Notes under the pieces: model-generated
What the model saw: the letters and a program-made list of their open reading frames with translations, nothing else
Told to the model about the DNA's origin: nothing
Database searches by the model: none
Made by a program: the position numbers and the translations under genes
Source of the DNA: Treponema_C sp050937815
GTDB taxonomy: Bacteria; Spirochaetota; Spirochaetia; Treponematales; Treponemataceae
Direction of reading: 5' to 3'
Assembly: GCF_050937815.1 (NCBI RefSeq)
Contig: NZ_JACDIJ010000005.1
Span: 62,001 to 126,000, forward strand
Length of the DNA stretch: 64,000 bases
Shown: piece after piece, positions 46,586 to 55,113 of the stretch
How the letters are laid out: every line of letters begins with the position of its first letter
How positions within the stretch are numbered: the stretch's first letter is position 1

Positions 46586-46774
46586 ACGGGTTACACTGTT
46601 AGTGATGACGGACAAACGCACCGGCTTGCAAAAACGGGCATTACCGTTACGGTAAACGGTCAGGCATGGACGGTAGATGCAGATAATATCGGCGTAAAAA
46701 ATTCTGTAAACTATAACGACAGCGAAAGTATATTTTCGTGCGTGTGGGTTACATCTCCGGAGTTTGAGCTGTAA
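46586..46774 (+). pseudogene. 3' fragment of an unidentified gene
   Basis: A 63-codon frame without a start reads GYTVSDDGQTHRLAKTGITV and ends EFEL before TAA at 46772. Its composition looks like real coding sequence, but an in-frame stop lies just upstream (46583). It is probably the tail of a gene deleted during rearrangement of the 46.5-48.7 kb region. Confidence 0.5.
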
Positions 46775-46786
46775 AAGCCGTAAAAG

Positions 46787-46812
46787 CGCACATCCGTGGA
46801 CACGGATGTGCG
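46787..46812. repeat. Perfect 12-bp hairpin
   Basis: CGCACATCCGTG and CACGGATGTGCG pair perfectly around a GA loop, directly after the gene fragment. It could terminate transcription. Its arms use the same CACGGATGTG word found in the loops of the hairpin elements nearby. Confidence 0.6.
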
Positions 46813-46849
46813 GAAGCACACCTTTGCCTTAATTTACGGCATCTTAAAA

Positions 46850-46990
46850 TTACGGCATCTTAAAAAAGTCTGCAGGAATGTCGAAAGAACCTGCCGCACT
46901 GCACGGCTGAGAAAAGATACGGCTTATAGACACATATCCTTCCCGAATAGCCGCATAGTCGGTATCTGCCGTATGCGGAACCTGCGCTTT
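46850..46990 (-). repeat. Duplicated 3' end of surE (copy without the rest of the gene)
   Basis: This 141-bp stretch equals 48591-48731 with about two mismatches and encodes the last ~46 SurE codons on the minus strand. A further ~19-bp piece of its end is repeated at 46831-46849. With the true surE end on the other side, it brackets the Rpn gene at 47590-48450. Confidence 0.9.
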
Positions 46991-46992
46991 AT

Positions 46993-47160
46993 ATACCAAA
47001 AGAAGTTATCCGCAACAGCATAACCTACACGGTAACGGATGCAAAGTATGTCAGTGAGTAGGGAGATAAGCTTCAAAGCGTAACCGTTGCACCTGATAAC
47101 ATCTACCCTTTTTCCCAAAACGGCGTTATCTTTAATAACGATAAAACCGTGCTGCTCGGT
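46993..47160 (+). pseudogene. Fragment of a BspA-like leucine-rich repeat protein
   Basis: The frame reads IPKEVIRNSITYTVTDAKYV, meets a TAG at 47059, then continues KLQSVTVAPDNIYPFSQNG and FNNDKTVLL. These are typical of LRR_5 (BspA) surface proteins. It has no start and runs into a hairpin element at 47141. Confidence 0.6.
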
Positions 47161-47226
47161 TTTATGCTGCAAGTTTGCGCCCGCGCAAACTTGGTTATAT
47201 AAAGCTTTACCGAACGTCCTGTTCGG
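47141..47226 (-). repeat. Three-hairpin element, copy I
   Basis: In minus-strand order: H1 CCGAAC/GTTCGG with loop AGGAC (47226-47210), linker with TTTATATAA, H2 AAGTTTGCGC/GCGCAAACTT with loop GG (47192-47171), H3 ATAAAACCG/CGGTTTTAT (47165-47141). The layout and linkers match other copies while the arms differ. Confidence 0.75.
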
Positions 47227-47293
47227 GATACAAAATAAATTCATAGTTTTTTCCGGAAAAACTCTGTTTTTTTTCATATCAAACCTATAATGT

Positions 47294-47436
47294 TTAAAGA
47301 GAACGGCTGAAATAGCGCCGCTCTCTTTAACTCGAGTTTGTTTCAAAACCGCACATCCTGTGCGGTTTTGAATTCCAGTTTTGAGCATAGCTCAAAACTG
47401 ATTACTAACGGCTTTCCTGCACATCCGTGTGCAGGA
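47294..47436 (-). repeat. Four-hairpin element, copy J
   Basis: In minus-strand order: H1 TCCTGCACA/TGTGCAGGA with loop CGGA (47436-47415), linker CGTTAGTAAT, H2 CAGTTTTGAGC/GCTCAAAACTG with loop TAT (47400-47376), H3 TTCAAAACCGCACA/TGTGCGGTTTTGAA with loop GGA (47372-47342), H4 outer stem TTAAAGAGA/TCTCTTTAA around inner CGGC/GCCG with loop GCTATTTCA (47330-47294). Confidence 0.8.
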
Positions 47437-47589
47437 TTTGAAACAGGATGTTTTACGTGCGGTATTTTACCGTCCAAAACATCGGGGATAATCGGCTTTA
47501 GGTTCACACATTTGAAAATGTGTTCACTTGTAAAAATGGAGCTATTTCGGTGTGGTTCACTTGTAAAACAGTATAGGTGGAGGTGAAGT

Positions 47590-48450
47590 ATGACAAAGGC
47601 TAATCCCAAACGAACCTATAAGGACTCCGTGTTTGCCGACTTTTTCGGGGCGGATAAGTCGGCAAAATCAAACTTTATCAGTTTATACAACGCATTGCAC
47701 GGAACACAGCTGCCGCTTGACTGTGAGCTGCGTCATATCAGACTGGAACAAATCCTGTATATGAACTTTTATAACGATGTGTCTTTCCTTGTAGATAATA
47801 AAATCATTGTACTTGCAGAACATCAATCGACCGTTAATGAAAACATGCCGTTCCGTTTTTTGGAATATGTCGTCCGCTTGTATGAGCAGATACAAAATCC
47901 GCGCGATAAGTATTTGCGCCGTTTGGTTAAGATTCCTTCTCCCGAATTCTATGTCTTTTACAACGGTGAAGAAGATTTCCCGGAATATAAAACACTAAAA
48001 CTTTCCGACGCTTTTATGACGGCCGGTTCACAACCGAACCTTGAACTCATTGTCGAAGTGGTGAATATCAATCAGGATAAAGCACATACAATTCTTGAGC
48101 AGTGTAAACCGCTTGCCCAGTACAGTTTATTTGTAGAGACAGTAAGAAAACATCTTAAGCTTGACAGGGAAAAAGGCTTTGAAAAAGCTGTACAGGAATG
48201 TATAAATAATGATATACTAAGAGAGTACTTGGAGCGCAAATCGCGGGAGGTAATGAATATGTTATTGGCGGAATATGATTACGCAACCGATATAGCGGTT
48301 CAAAGAGAAGAAGAACGCGAGATCGCCTTAGAAGAAGGTGCCCGGCAAAAAGCTTTGGAAACGGCAGCCGCTTTTAAACGGCTTGGCGTTGAACTCGATA
48401 CAATAGCAGCTGGAACGGGTTTAACCCGCGAGGAAATAGAAAAGCTGTAA
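47590..48450 (+). CDS. Rpn family PD-(D/E)XK nuclease (recombination-promoting nuclease/putative transposase)
   Basis: The 286-residue protein has the Rpn/transposase_31 pattern with the catalytic core NDVSFLVDNKIIVLAEHQST, in which Asp63, Glu77 and Gln79 form the D-ExQ variant of the PD-(D/E)XK site. The C-terminus ends with a helical LTREEIEKL motif shared with the second Rpn gene at 58745. GGAGGTG lies just upstream of the ATG. Rpn proteins cut DNA and raise recombination. Here the gene sits inside a scar bracketed by duplicated surE ends. Confidence 0.88.
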   Translation: MTKANPKRTYKDSVFADFFGADKSAKSNFISLYNALHGTQLPLDCELRHIRLEQILYMNFYNDVSFLVDNKIIVLAEHQSTVNENMPFRFLEYVVRLYEQIQNPRDKYLRRLVKIPSPEFYVFYNGEEDFPEYKTLKLSDAFMTAGSQPNLELIVEVVNINQDKAHTILEQCKPLAQYSLFVETVRKHLKLDREKGFEKAVQECINNDILREYLERKSREVMNMLLAEYDYATDIAVQREEEREIALEEGARQKALETAAAFKRLGVELDTIAAGTGLTREEIEKL

Positions 48451-48590
48451 AAGCTCTTAGATTCCCTGCAGCCTTTGCGCTCTGTGCGGTTAAATTTAAA
48501 AAAGTCATTAGGAAGAACACAGGGTGTTTTTTTGTGAGGGGTAATTCACTCTTAAAATAGTTATATTTATCCCTTTTAAAACCCGTTAAT

Positions 48591-48731
48591 TTACGGCATC
48601 TTAAAAAAGTCTGCAGGAATGTCGAAAGCCCCTGCCGCACTGCACGGCTGAGAAAAGATACGGCTTATAGACACATATCCTTCCCGAATAGCCGCATAGT
48701 CGGTATCTGCCGTATGCGGAACCTGCGCTTT
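48591..48731 (-). repeat. Surviving genuine 3' end of surE, partner of the 46850-46990 repeat
   Basis: It is identical to 46850-46990 except near the 'GAAAGCCCCTG' stretch, where the other copy reads GAAAGAACCTG. Both start at the surE stop codon and end within codon ~200 of surE. Confidence 0.9.
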
Positions 48732-49334
48732 GCCGCCTTTAAAAAAGCTGTATAAATGCCCGTCCGGCGCATGTATCAATTCTGCAGAATCCTGATAACG
48801 CCGTACTGAAGGCACGGTCATTTTCCATCCCTTATATGCGGTGCTGTCGCTTGCATTTATATTCACAAATATGTCCCGATCGCACAGTTGAAGCAATTTA
48901 TCCAAATTATCGCGTACGAACAATGCAAGCGGCTCGTACTGCCATTTTTCGTCATACGAATCCAAACTGACCGCAATACCGGGAATACCGTGCAAAGAAG
49001 CTTGGCGGGCGGCGGCGGCGGTTCCCGAATATAAAATATCCGTTCCTATGTTCGAGCCCTTGTTTATTCCGGCAATAACAACATCCGGCGTACATTCCGT
49101 AAGCTTTTTTGTTCCCACATCGGTACAATCGGCCGGAAGCCCCGAACATTGGAACATGCGTTCGCCCATCTTTTTTATACGCAGCGGTTTCGACATCGTA
49201 AAACCGTGTGAAACTCCGGAGCGGTTTCTGTCGGGGGCAACGACATACACGGTATGCACCGGAGAAAAAATTCGAATAAGCGTTTGTAAGCCCTCGGCCG
49301 TAAATCCGTCGTCATTCGTCAATAAAACAGTCAT
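48591..49334 (-). CDS. surE: 5'/3'-nucleotidase SurE
   Basis: This phosphatase acts on nucleoside monophosphates. The 247-residue protein has the metal-binding Asp8-Asp9 in LLTNDDGF, Ser39 in RSGVSHG and the Asn of INKGSNIG. AGAGGA precedes the ATG. It lies 10 bases after the galactokinase-like gene. Its 3' end is the source of the 141-bp duplicate at 46850-46990. Confidence 0.95.
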   Translation of the reverse strand: MTVLLTNDDGFTAEGLQTLIRIFSPVHTVYVVAPDRNRSGVSHGFTMSKPLRIKKMGERMFQCSGLPADCTDVGTKKLTECTPDVVIAGINKGSNIGTDILYSGTAAAARQASLHGIPGIAVSLDSYDEKWQYEPLALFVRDNLDKLLQLCDRDIFVNINASDSTAYKGWKMTVPSVRRYQDSAELIHAPDGHLYSFFKGGKAQVPHTADTDYAAIREGYVSISRIFSQPCSAAGAFDIPADFFKMP

Positions 49335-49344
49335 ATAAATCCTC

Positions 49345-50511
49345 TTAGGCTAAAAGTACGGTCGCTCCTCCGGCCGGTTTAACTTCATAACAAACCGGAT
49401 GAAAACCGAAAATCCGTTCGTATTCGGTAATTTTCTTTTTAAATTCTTCAACATCGGCGGTTTTTAAAATCGTATACAGGCAGCGGCCGAACCCCTTACC
49501 GGTTATGCGCGAACAAGCCGTAGGTTTTCGTGACGAAGTTATTTCGAACTCAAGCACACGCTTAACGAGCCAGTCGATTTCGGGACACGAGATATTAAAT
49601 AAATCGCGCATGGATTCGTGAGATTTGTTTACCGCGCGGGCAAACAAAAAAAAGTCTCCGCTGCGTAATCCTTCGGCCGCATCCATAATCGAATGATGTT
49701 CTTTCATAACGCATAAAAGACGGCGTCTTGTATCTTCATTTACCACCGACAGCACATCGTTTATTTCCACATCGGATTCGTTATATATCCAAAAACCTTT
49801 TTTTTGCAGTTTCAATTCGGCCATAAGCAAAAAGTTTTCCGGACTCCGCAACGTTTCTTCATCCCATACGGAAATACGCGGCACACGGGCATCGGTGAGT
49901 AAAATCGAATAACCTTCAAAATCAAAGGGCAAGGGCGTGCTTGTGTTTTTTGAATGATCAATCAGCAAACAGGTATCGGGTTTTGCATATAGGGCCGCAT
50001 ATAAATCGGCAATATAATTTCCGGTATTTAAAAAGAATTTATTGCCGCGTTCTATGGTTTGTAAAATCTGAGCATCCGAACAGGGGTGTTGAAAAAGGTT
50101 TTTACAAATGAGGGCGGTTGCAACTTTCATAGCGGTTGTTATACCGAATCCCGCAGAAGGGAGTATTTCGGTATATATCGTAATATTCATACCCCTGCAC
50201 TCAAAACCGCAGGAATTAAAACCGGCTATTACCGCCTTTAATGCATTCGCCCATCTGTCCTCTTTGCGAAATTTCAAAGTGGACACATTACCCCGTTTTC
50301 GCTCGTTTATTTGATGAAAGTAAAAACGGAGCGAAGAATCGCTGCGGGCGGAAGCCGCAATATAGACCGGTAAATTAACCGCCATGGATAATGTTTTGTC
50401 TTTAAAAAACCATGTATGTTCTCCGATAAGATGAAAACGTCCGGGAGCAGAAACTACAACATCGGGTTTTTTATCATATTCTTTTTTGTGAATCTCAATT
50501 ACCCGCTTCAT
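49345..50511 (-). CDS. Galactokinase-like GHMP kinase
   Basis: The 388-residue protein aligns with galactokinases along its whole length: APGRFHLIGEHTWFF, AVNLPVYIAASAR, LPSAGFGITTAMKVATAL and the C-terminal RITGKGFGRCLYTIL. However the galactokinase signature G-R-x-N-L-I-G-E-H-T-D-Y reads GRFHLIGEHTWF, so the Asn and the sugar-contacting Asp-Tyr are replaced, and the usual serines of motif 2 are missing. It may phosphorylate another sugar or be regulatory. It shares an operon with surE and diverges from lnt. Confidence 0.8.
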   Translation of the reverse strand: MKRVIEIHKKEYDKKPDVVVSAPGRFHLIGEHTWFFKDKTLSMAVNLPVYIAASARSDSSLRFYFHQINERKRGNVSTLKFRKEDRWANALKAVIAGFNSCGFECRGMNITIYTEILPSAGFGITTAMKVATALICKNLFQHPCSDAQILQTIERGNKFFLNTGNYIADLYAALYAKPDTCLLIDHSKNTSTPLPFDFEGYSILLTDARVPRISVWDEETLRSPENFLLMAELKLQKKGFWIYNESDVEINDVLSVVNEDTRRRLLCVMKEHHSIMDAAEGLRSGDFFLFARAVNKSHESMRDLFNISCPEIDWLVKRVLEFEITSSRKPTACSRITGKGFGRCLYTILKTADVEEFKKKITEYERIFGFHPVCYEVKPAGGATVLLA

Positions 50512-50540
50512 ATTTGTAAGATTACCACCTATGCGCTGTA

Positions 50541-50570
50541 TTGATTTTAAAAAACAAAATCATGTATGAT
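50541..50570 (+). promoter_or_regulatory. Promoter of lnt
   Basis: TTGATT (50541-50546) and TATGAT (50565-50570) are 18 bases apart; the ATG follows 9 bases after the -10 box and has no Shine-Dalgarno. The mRNA should carry at most a few leader bases. Confidence 0.5.
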
Positions 50571-50579
50571 GATAATATA

Positions 50580-52328
50580 ATGAGAAGATTTTTACAAGTT
50601 TTTTGTGCTTTTTTTTCCGCAATAATCATGGCTTTAGCCATTCAAAACGAATTTTTGCTGTTCGGATCGCCTTTTCTCGGCCTTTTTGCCCTCGTTCCCC
50701 TATATACGGCGCTTGCACAGGCATCTTCCTTTAAAAAAGCGGGCTTGCTTATGTCGTTACAAATGCTTTGTACGCATATTTTTTCAAGCTTTTGGCTCGG
50801 TTATTTTAAAGACTTTGCAATTTTTACGCTCGGCGCAACCGCCCTTACCTATGCCGTTTTCGGCTATTATATAGGCGGTTTGTTTTTTATGCCCTTTTAT
50901 ATAACTCGTAAAAGCGCTTTGGAAGAAGGCGCCGGGATGCGTCCCTTTAATAGTCCTATGCGGATTTTACTTTTTGCGTTTTTATGGACAGTGTACGAGT
51001 GGGTAAAATCGGTCGGGTTTTTAGCCTATCCGTGGGGTACTTTAATTATGAGCGCCTGGCGATGGAAGCTTTTAACTCAAATAGTCGATATAACCGGAAC
51101 ATGGGGAATCGGTTTTTTATTTTCGCTTTTTAATGCCGTTATCGCAGAAGGACTTTTATTGCTGCCGTCTATACTCGGATCCGATACAAACAACGCACTG
51201 CACATAAGACAGCAAACGAAAAAGCGGATTTTTTCCTATATAAACACGGCCGTTTTTTGCGTATCGCTTTTTGTGCTGAGTACGGCATACGGCATATATC
51301 GGTATACCGAAAAACGCACGCCGATAAAAAAAATACGGACGCTTTTAGTGCAGCCGAATTTCGATTCGTGGCTTGCCGAAAGCGGAAAAAATGCATTGGA
51401 ACTTTCAATAAACTTAACCGAAGAACAATTGAACAAAACCGACCGCAAACCGGACGTTATTTTATGGTCGGAAACCATACTGCCCTATGCTTTGCCGGCC
51501 GCCCTGCATTATTACACATACAGTCCGGAAAAAAAACCGTTAATTTCATTTATACGGGAAAACGGTATACCGTTTATAAGCGGCGCTCCGGTTGAATTGA
51601 CCGCCGATCTTCCGCTTGCCGGCACACGTACAGAAGATTCCGGCACACGTACAAAGGACGGTTTCGCTCATTCGGTTTCGGTTATGCGGGAATTCAATAA
51701 TGCGGCCGTATACTTTGACGGAGAAGGTAATTGGCTTGATTTTTACGGCAAAGTGCAGCTTGTTCCTTTCGCGGAAATAATTCCCTATGCCGACAAAGCT
51801 TGGATGCGCAGTTTTATGCAAGCCCTTGTGGGTTTTTCAAGCGGATGGACGCCGGGAAAACACTATACCGTTTTCGATATTCCGCTTAAAAACGGCAGTG
51901 CAAAAATAAGTACGCCCATTTGTTTTGAAGACGCTTTTCCCTATATATGCCGAAACCTTTTTTTTGCCGGCAGCGAAGTGTTTTTTAACCTTACAAACGA
52001 CGCATGGTCGCGCACGGATTCGGCGGAAATCCAACACTACGTTATAGCCTCGTACCGTGCGCAGGAATTCAGAACAAGCTTGGTGCGCTGCACAAATGCG
52101 GGCTTTACCTCGGTTACAGATCCTGCCGGCCGCATATTGTACAGCCTGCCGCTTTTTGAAAGCACTGCCGGTATTGTCGACGTACCCGTTTACAAACGGA
52201 CCCTAACCGTCTACGCCGTCTTGGGCGATTGGTTACCCATTCTTTTAGGAGGCTTGTGGGGCGCTTTTTATCTTGTATTTTACATACGCCGCCGTATCGA
52301 AGGACACAAAACATGCCCGGCCACTTGA
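50580..52328 (+). CDS. lnt: Apolipoprotein N-acyltransferase
   Basis: Lnt adds the third acyl chain to lipoproteins in the inner membrane, consistent with the many lipoproteins in this window. The 582-residue protein has about seven transmembrane helices in the first 240 residues and a nitrilase domain with the catalytic Glu (VPFAEIIPYADK), Lys (YGKVQLVPF) and Cys (PICFEDAFPY). ATG 50580 is preferred over a TTG at 50541 because the first helix begins there and the promoter overlaps the longer frame. Confidence 0.93.
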   Translation: MRRFLQVFCAFFSAIIMALAIQNEFLLFGSPFLGLFALVPLYTALAQASSFKKAGLLMSLQMLCTHIFSSFWLGYFKDFAIFTLGATALTYAVFGYYIGGLFFMPFYITRKSALEEGAGMRPFNSPMRILLFAFLWTVYEWVKSVGFLAYPWGTLIMSAWRWKLLTQIVDITGTWGIGFLFSLFNAVIAEGLLLLPSILGSDTNNALHIRQQTKKRIFSYINTAVFCVSLFVLSTAYGIYRYTEKRTPIKKIRTLLVQPNFDSWLAESGKNALELSINLTEEQLNKTDRKPDVILWSETILPYALPAALHYYTYSPEKKPLISFIRENGIPFISGAPVELTADLPLAGTRTEDSGTRTKDGFAHSVSVMREFNNAAVYFDGEGNWLDFYGKVQLVPFAEIIPYADKAWMRSFMQALVGFSSGWTPGKHYTVFDIPLKNGSAKISTPICFEDAFPYICRNLFFAGSEVFFNLTNDAWSRTDSAEIQHYVIASYRAQEFRTSLVRCTNAGFTSVTDPAGRILYSLPLFESTAGIVDVPVYKRTLTVYAVLGDWLPILLGGLWGAFYLVFYIRRRIEGHKTCPAT

Positions 52329-52395
52329 CACAAACAGTGCAAACCGTCACACTTTGCGAAAATCGACAATATATATCATTTTATGCGGAGAACAT

Positions 52396-52983
52396 ATGTC
52401 TAACACAAAGTCAAATCAAAAAATACTTTTATCCGTTTTTACCGCCCTCTTTGCGGCCCTTATTGCCGTAAGCGGTTTTATTTCAGTTCCCCTGCCTGCA
52501 TCGCCGGTACCGATTGTACTGCAAAATATGATGCCCGTTTTGGCGGCGGCACTTTTAGGCGGCGTACAGGGAACCGGAGCGGCGGGCCTTTTTTTACTTG
52601 CAGGAATGCTCGGCCTTCCCGTTTTTGCCGGCGGCCGCGGCGGTATGGCGGTAATACTCGGCCCTACAGGCGGCTTTTTAATCGGCTATTTTTTGGCGGC
52701 GGCCGCAGCGGGTTTTTACATAGGAAAACCTTCACAAAAGCAAAAAACGGCACTGCCGCGCATTATCTGCGGTTGTCTTTTAGGCTTTGTACTGTTGTAC
52801 GTGCCGGGCATAAGCCAATTTATCAAGGTTACCGGCAAAGGCTTAAAAGAAGCCCTTGCGCTTGCCTGTATACCCTTTTTACCCGGCGATGCGGTTAAAG
52901 CCGTTTTGACAATCCTGTTAGCGGCAAAACTGCGCCCGATTGTTGCGCGCTATGTATATAAGGATGCAGATTTAGCCGAATGA
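52396..52983 (+). CDS. bioY: Biotin ECF transporter substrate-binding subunit BioY
   Basis: The 195-residue membrane protein has six helices and the BioY landmarks ISVPLPASPVPIVLQN, LAGMLGLPVFAGGRGG and GPTGGFLIGY. It binds biotin with high affinity. GGAG precedes the ATG at 52396. The stop overlaps the ATPase gene by 4 bases, and the permease follows, so a complete BioYMN importer is encoded. Confidence 0.95.
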   Translation: MSNTKSNQKILLSVFTALFAALIAVSGFISVPLPASPVPIVLQNMMPVLAAALLGGVQGTGAAGLFLLAGMLGLPVFAGGRGGMAVILGPTGGFLIGYFLAAAAAGFYIGKPSQKQKTALPRIICGCLLGFVLLYVPGISQFIKVTGKGLKEALALACIPFLPGDAVKAVLTILLAAKLRPIVARYVYKDADLAE

Positions 52984-53858
52984 CCGACCGAACATCCGAC
53001 TTGCCGGCTGTAGAACTGCACGGCATAACCAAGCGTTTTATACAAACCGCTGCGAACGGCTATTTTCAAGGAGTTTTACAAAATACGCCCCCAAAAAAAA
53101 CTGCCGGCAATCCGAAAGGTACGGGCAACAAAAAAAACACGGCCGGTTCGAAAAATACGGACGCCGCCGAATCGAAAAACGAAAGCGTTTACTTTACCGC
53201 CTTGGACAACATTTCTTTTTGCCTGTATAAGGGAGAATGTGTGCTTATAGCCGGCGCAAACGGTTCGGGTAAAAGCCTTCTTATGTCGATTATTGCGGGG
53301 TTGGACAAACCGACACGGGGCAGCCTTAATATACGGGGGCGCTGCGGCTTAGTATTTCAAGATGCGGACACTCAAATCTTGGGTGAAACCCCCGTAGAAG
53401 ACATTATGTTCGGATTGAAAAATTTAAAAATACCCGAAAACGAAGCAAAAAAACGTGTATACGCCGCTTTGGAAAAAACGGGATTACTCGAACGAAGCTT
53501 TTTCCCCGCACGCTTTTTGTCGGGAGGTGAAAAACGCCGCCTTGCAGTAGCCGGTATCCTTGCGATGGATTGCCCGATTATCATTTTCGACGAACCCTTT
53601 GCCAATTTGGATTACAGCGGCGTCGTTCAAGTGAATAAATTGATACAAATGCTTAAAGCCGAAAAACATACCGTATTGCTTTTAACCCATGAATTGGAAA
53701 AATGCTATGCCCTAGCCGACCGCTTAATTGTATTGCACGGCGGAAAAACCGTATTCGACGGCTTACCCGAAGAAGGGTTACAGCAGGATTTATTGCACTG
53801 GAATATCCGCCACCCCCTCGCCTCATATACAAAACGGGAAGATTTATTATGGACATAA
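52980..53858 (+). CDS. bioM: Biotin ECF transporter ATPase BioM
   Basis: This is a 292-residue ABC ATPase with Walker A GANGSGKSL, Q-loop VFQDADTQILGE, signature LSGGEKRR and Walker B PIIIFDEPFA. Residues about 32-62 are an inserted low-complexity stretch rich in Lys, Gly, Asn and Thr before the second strand, unusual for the family. It overlaps bioY by 4 bases and bioN by 10. Confidence 0.93.
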   Translation: MTDRTSDLPAVELHGITKRFIQTAANGYFQGVLQNTPPKKTAGNPKGTGNKKNTAGSKNTDAAESKNESVYFTALDNISFCLYKGECVLIAGANGSGKSLLMSIIAGLDKPTRGSLNIRGRCGLVFQDADTQILGETPVEDIMFGLKNLKIPENEAKKRVYAALEKTGLLERSFFPARFLSGGEKRRLAVAGILAMDCPIIIFDEPFANLDYSGVVQVNKLIQMLKAEKHTVLLLTHELEKCYALADRLIVLHGGKTVFDGLPEEGLQQDLLHWNIRHPLASYTKREDLLWT

Positions 53859-54445
53859 AACCTCTTTTTGCATATCGCAGCGGAAACAGCCTTATTCATA
53901 AAATGCCGGCCCTTATAAAACTTATTTTATTGTTTTTGCTTCCGGCAGCCGTTTTTTTTATACCTCCCCTGTACTGTTTTTTTTATATATTCATAAATTC
54001 CGCTGCGGCATTTTATGCCGGTTTTTCGTTGCGCCGGCAAATAAAAGATTTAAAACCGATTGCATATTACGCATTTTTTCTTGCATTGACACATATTGTT
54101 TCTTTTTTAATCGGAGAAAGCGGTTCGGTCAAACCCCTCATAGCCCTTATACTGCGGCTTACCTGCGCGATACAAATTTCTTCTTTGTTTTTCAGCACGA
54201 CAACATCCCTTGAATTAAAACAAGCGCTCGAAAAGGTATTGCCTAAAAGCATATCGCTGATTTTTACTCTTTTTTTAACCTTTATTCCCCTGCTTTTTTC
54301 CGTATGGGCACAACTTGATTTATCGTGGAAGGCGCGCGCAGGTAAAAACGGCCCGAAAAAACTCTTTGTACTCTTTCCCGTTTTTATTTCAACGGCGCTT
54401 TTTAAAGCTCAAAACCTTTTTTATGCTCTCCAAAACCGTAATTAA
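53849..54445 (+). CDS. bioN: Biotin ECF transporter transmembrane subunit BioN (EcfT family)
   Basis: The 198-residue protein has about five helices and a C-terminal coupling region (DLSWKARAGKNGPKKL) that follows the EcfT Ala-Arg-Gly-type pattern. ATG 53849 is preferred over an upstream frame start at 53702 that lies inside bioM; GGGAAG precedes it. It links BioY to the BioM ATPase. Confidence 0.9.
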   Translation: MDIKPLFAYRSGNSLIHKMPALIKLILLFLLPAAVFFIPPLYCFFYIFINSAAAFYAGFSLRRQIKDLKPIAYYAFFLALTHIVSFLIGESGSVKPLIALILRLTCAIQISSLFFSTTTSLELKQALEKVLPKSISLIFTLFLTFIPLLFSVWAQLDLSWKARAGKNGPKKLFVLFPVFISTALFKAQNLFYALQNRN

Positions 54446-54506
54446 GCAAAAATGCGGTACCGCAGCCGTTTTCCCGCTTTTTTTTGCATTTATTCTACAA
54501 AACATC

Positions 54507-54567
54507 TTGCATTAACAGATATAGTGTTGTATAATTAGTTTATAAGCGATACAACACTAGATACAAG
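54507..54567 (+). promoter_or_regulatory. nrd operon promoter with paired NrdR boxes
   Basis: TTGCAT (54507-54512) and TATAAT (54530-54535) are 17 bases apart. Two NrdR-like boxes, AACAGATATAGTGTT (54514-54528) and AACACTAGATACAAG (54553-54567), have centres about 42 bp apart (four helical turns). They overlap a perfect 10-bp inverted repeat AGTGTTGTAT/ATACAACACT (54523-54532/54549-54558). One box covers the promoter spacer and the other lies just downstream, so NrdR would repress by occlusion. Confidence 0.75.
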
Positions 54568-54651
54568 CATACTGTTTTTATCGTTAGTAGCATAATTCGC
54601 TGAAATTTTTACCGTACTCACCTGCACCGCCGGTGCAAAAGAGGAGTGTAT

Positions 54652-55113
54652 ATGCGCTGTCCGTATTGCGGAAACCTTGACGATAAGGTGCTTGAATCCC
54701 GAACGATGACAAACGGAGAAAGCATACGGCGCAGGCGGGAATGCTTGAGCTGCGGTTATCGTTTTACCAGTTATGAACGCATAGAAGAAAAGCCGTTTAT
54801 GGTTGTAAAAAAAGACGGCAGACGCGAACCTTTTGACCGCGCAAAGTTGGAAAAAGGAATAAGCCGCGCCTTAGAAAAAAGGCCGGTTTCCACGGCGGAA
54901 ATCGAAAATATCGTAAACGATATTGAAAACCTCGCCGTTATGAAAGAAAAAGGCAGCCGAGAGATTTCGACGGCCGATTTAGGTAATTTGGTATTGGAAG
55001 CCTTGCACAAAGTAGATAAGGTTGCATACATACGTTTTGCATCGGTGTATCGGCATTTTGAAAATTTGGAAGAGTTTATAACGGAAGTAAATAAACTGGG
55101 AGGAAACGAATGA
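54652..55113 (+). CDS. nrdR: Transcriptional repressor NrdR
   Basis: The 153-residue regulator of ribonucleotide reductase genes has an N-terminal zinc ribbon (MRCPYCGNLDDKVLESR with CLSCGYRF) and an ATP-cone domain. ATG 54652 is chosen over GTG 54646, which would be only one base from the GAGGAG box. It sits first in the operon it probably controls, with NrdR boxes in its promoter, and overlaps nrdD by 4 bases. Confidence 0.96.
   Translation: MRCPYCGNLDDKVLESRTMTNGESIRRRRECLSCGYRFTSYERIEEKPFMVVKKDGRREPFDRAKLEKGISRALEKRPVSTAEIENIVNDIENLAVMKEKGSREISTADLGNLVLEALHKVDKVAYIRFASVYRHFENLEEFITEVNKLGGNE

Noticed and set aside
46924..47388. 154-codon minus-strand frame in the surE scar region
   Set aside because: It crosses the duplicated surE tail out of frame, the BspA fragment in antisense and two hairpin elements, so it is not a gene.
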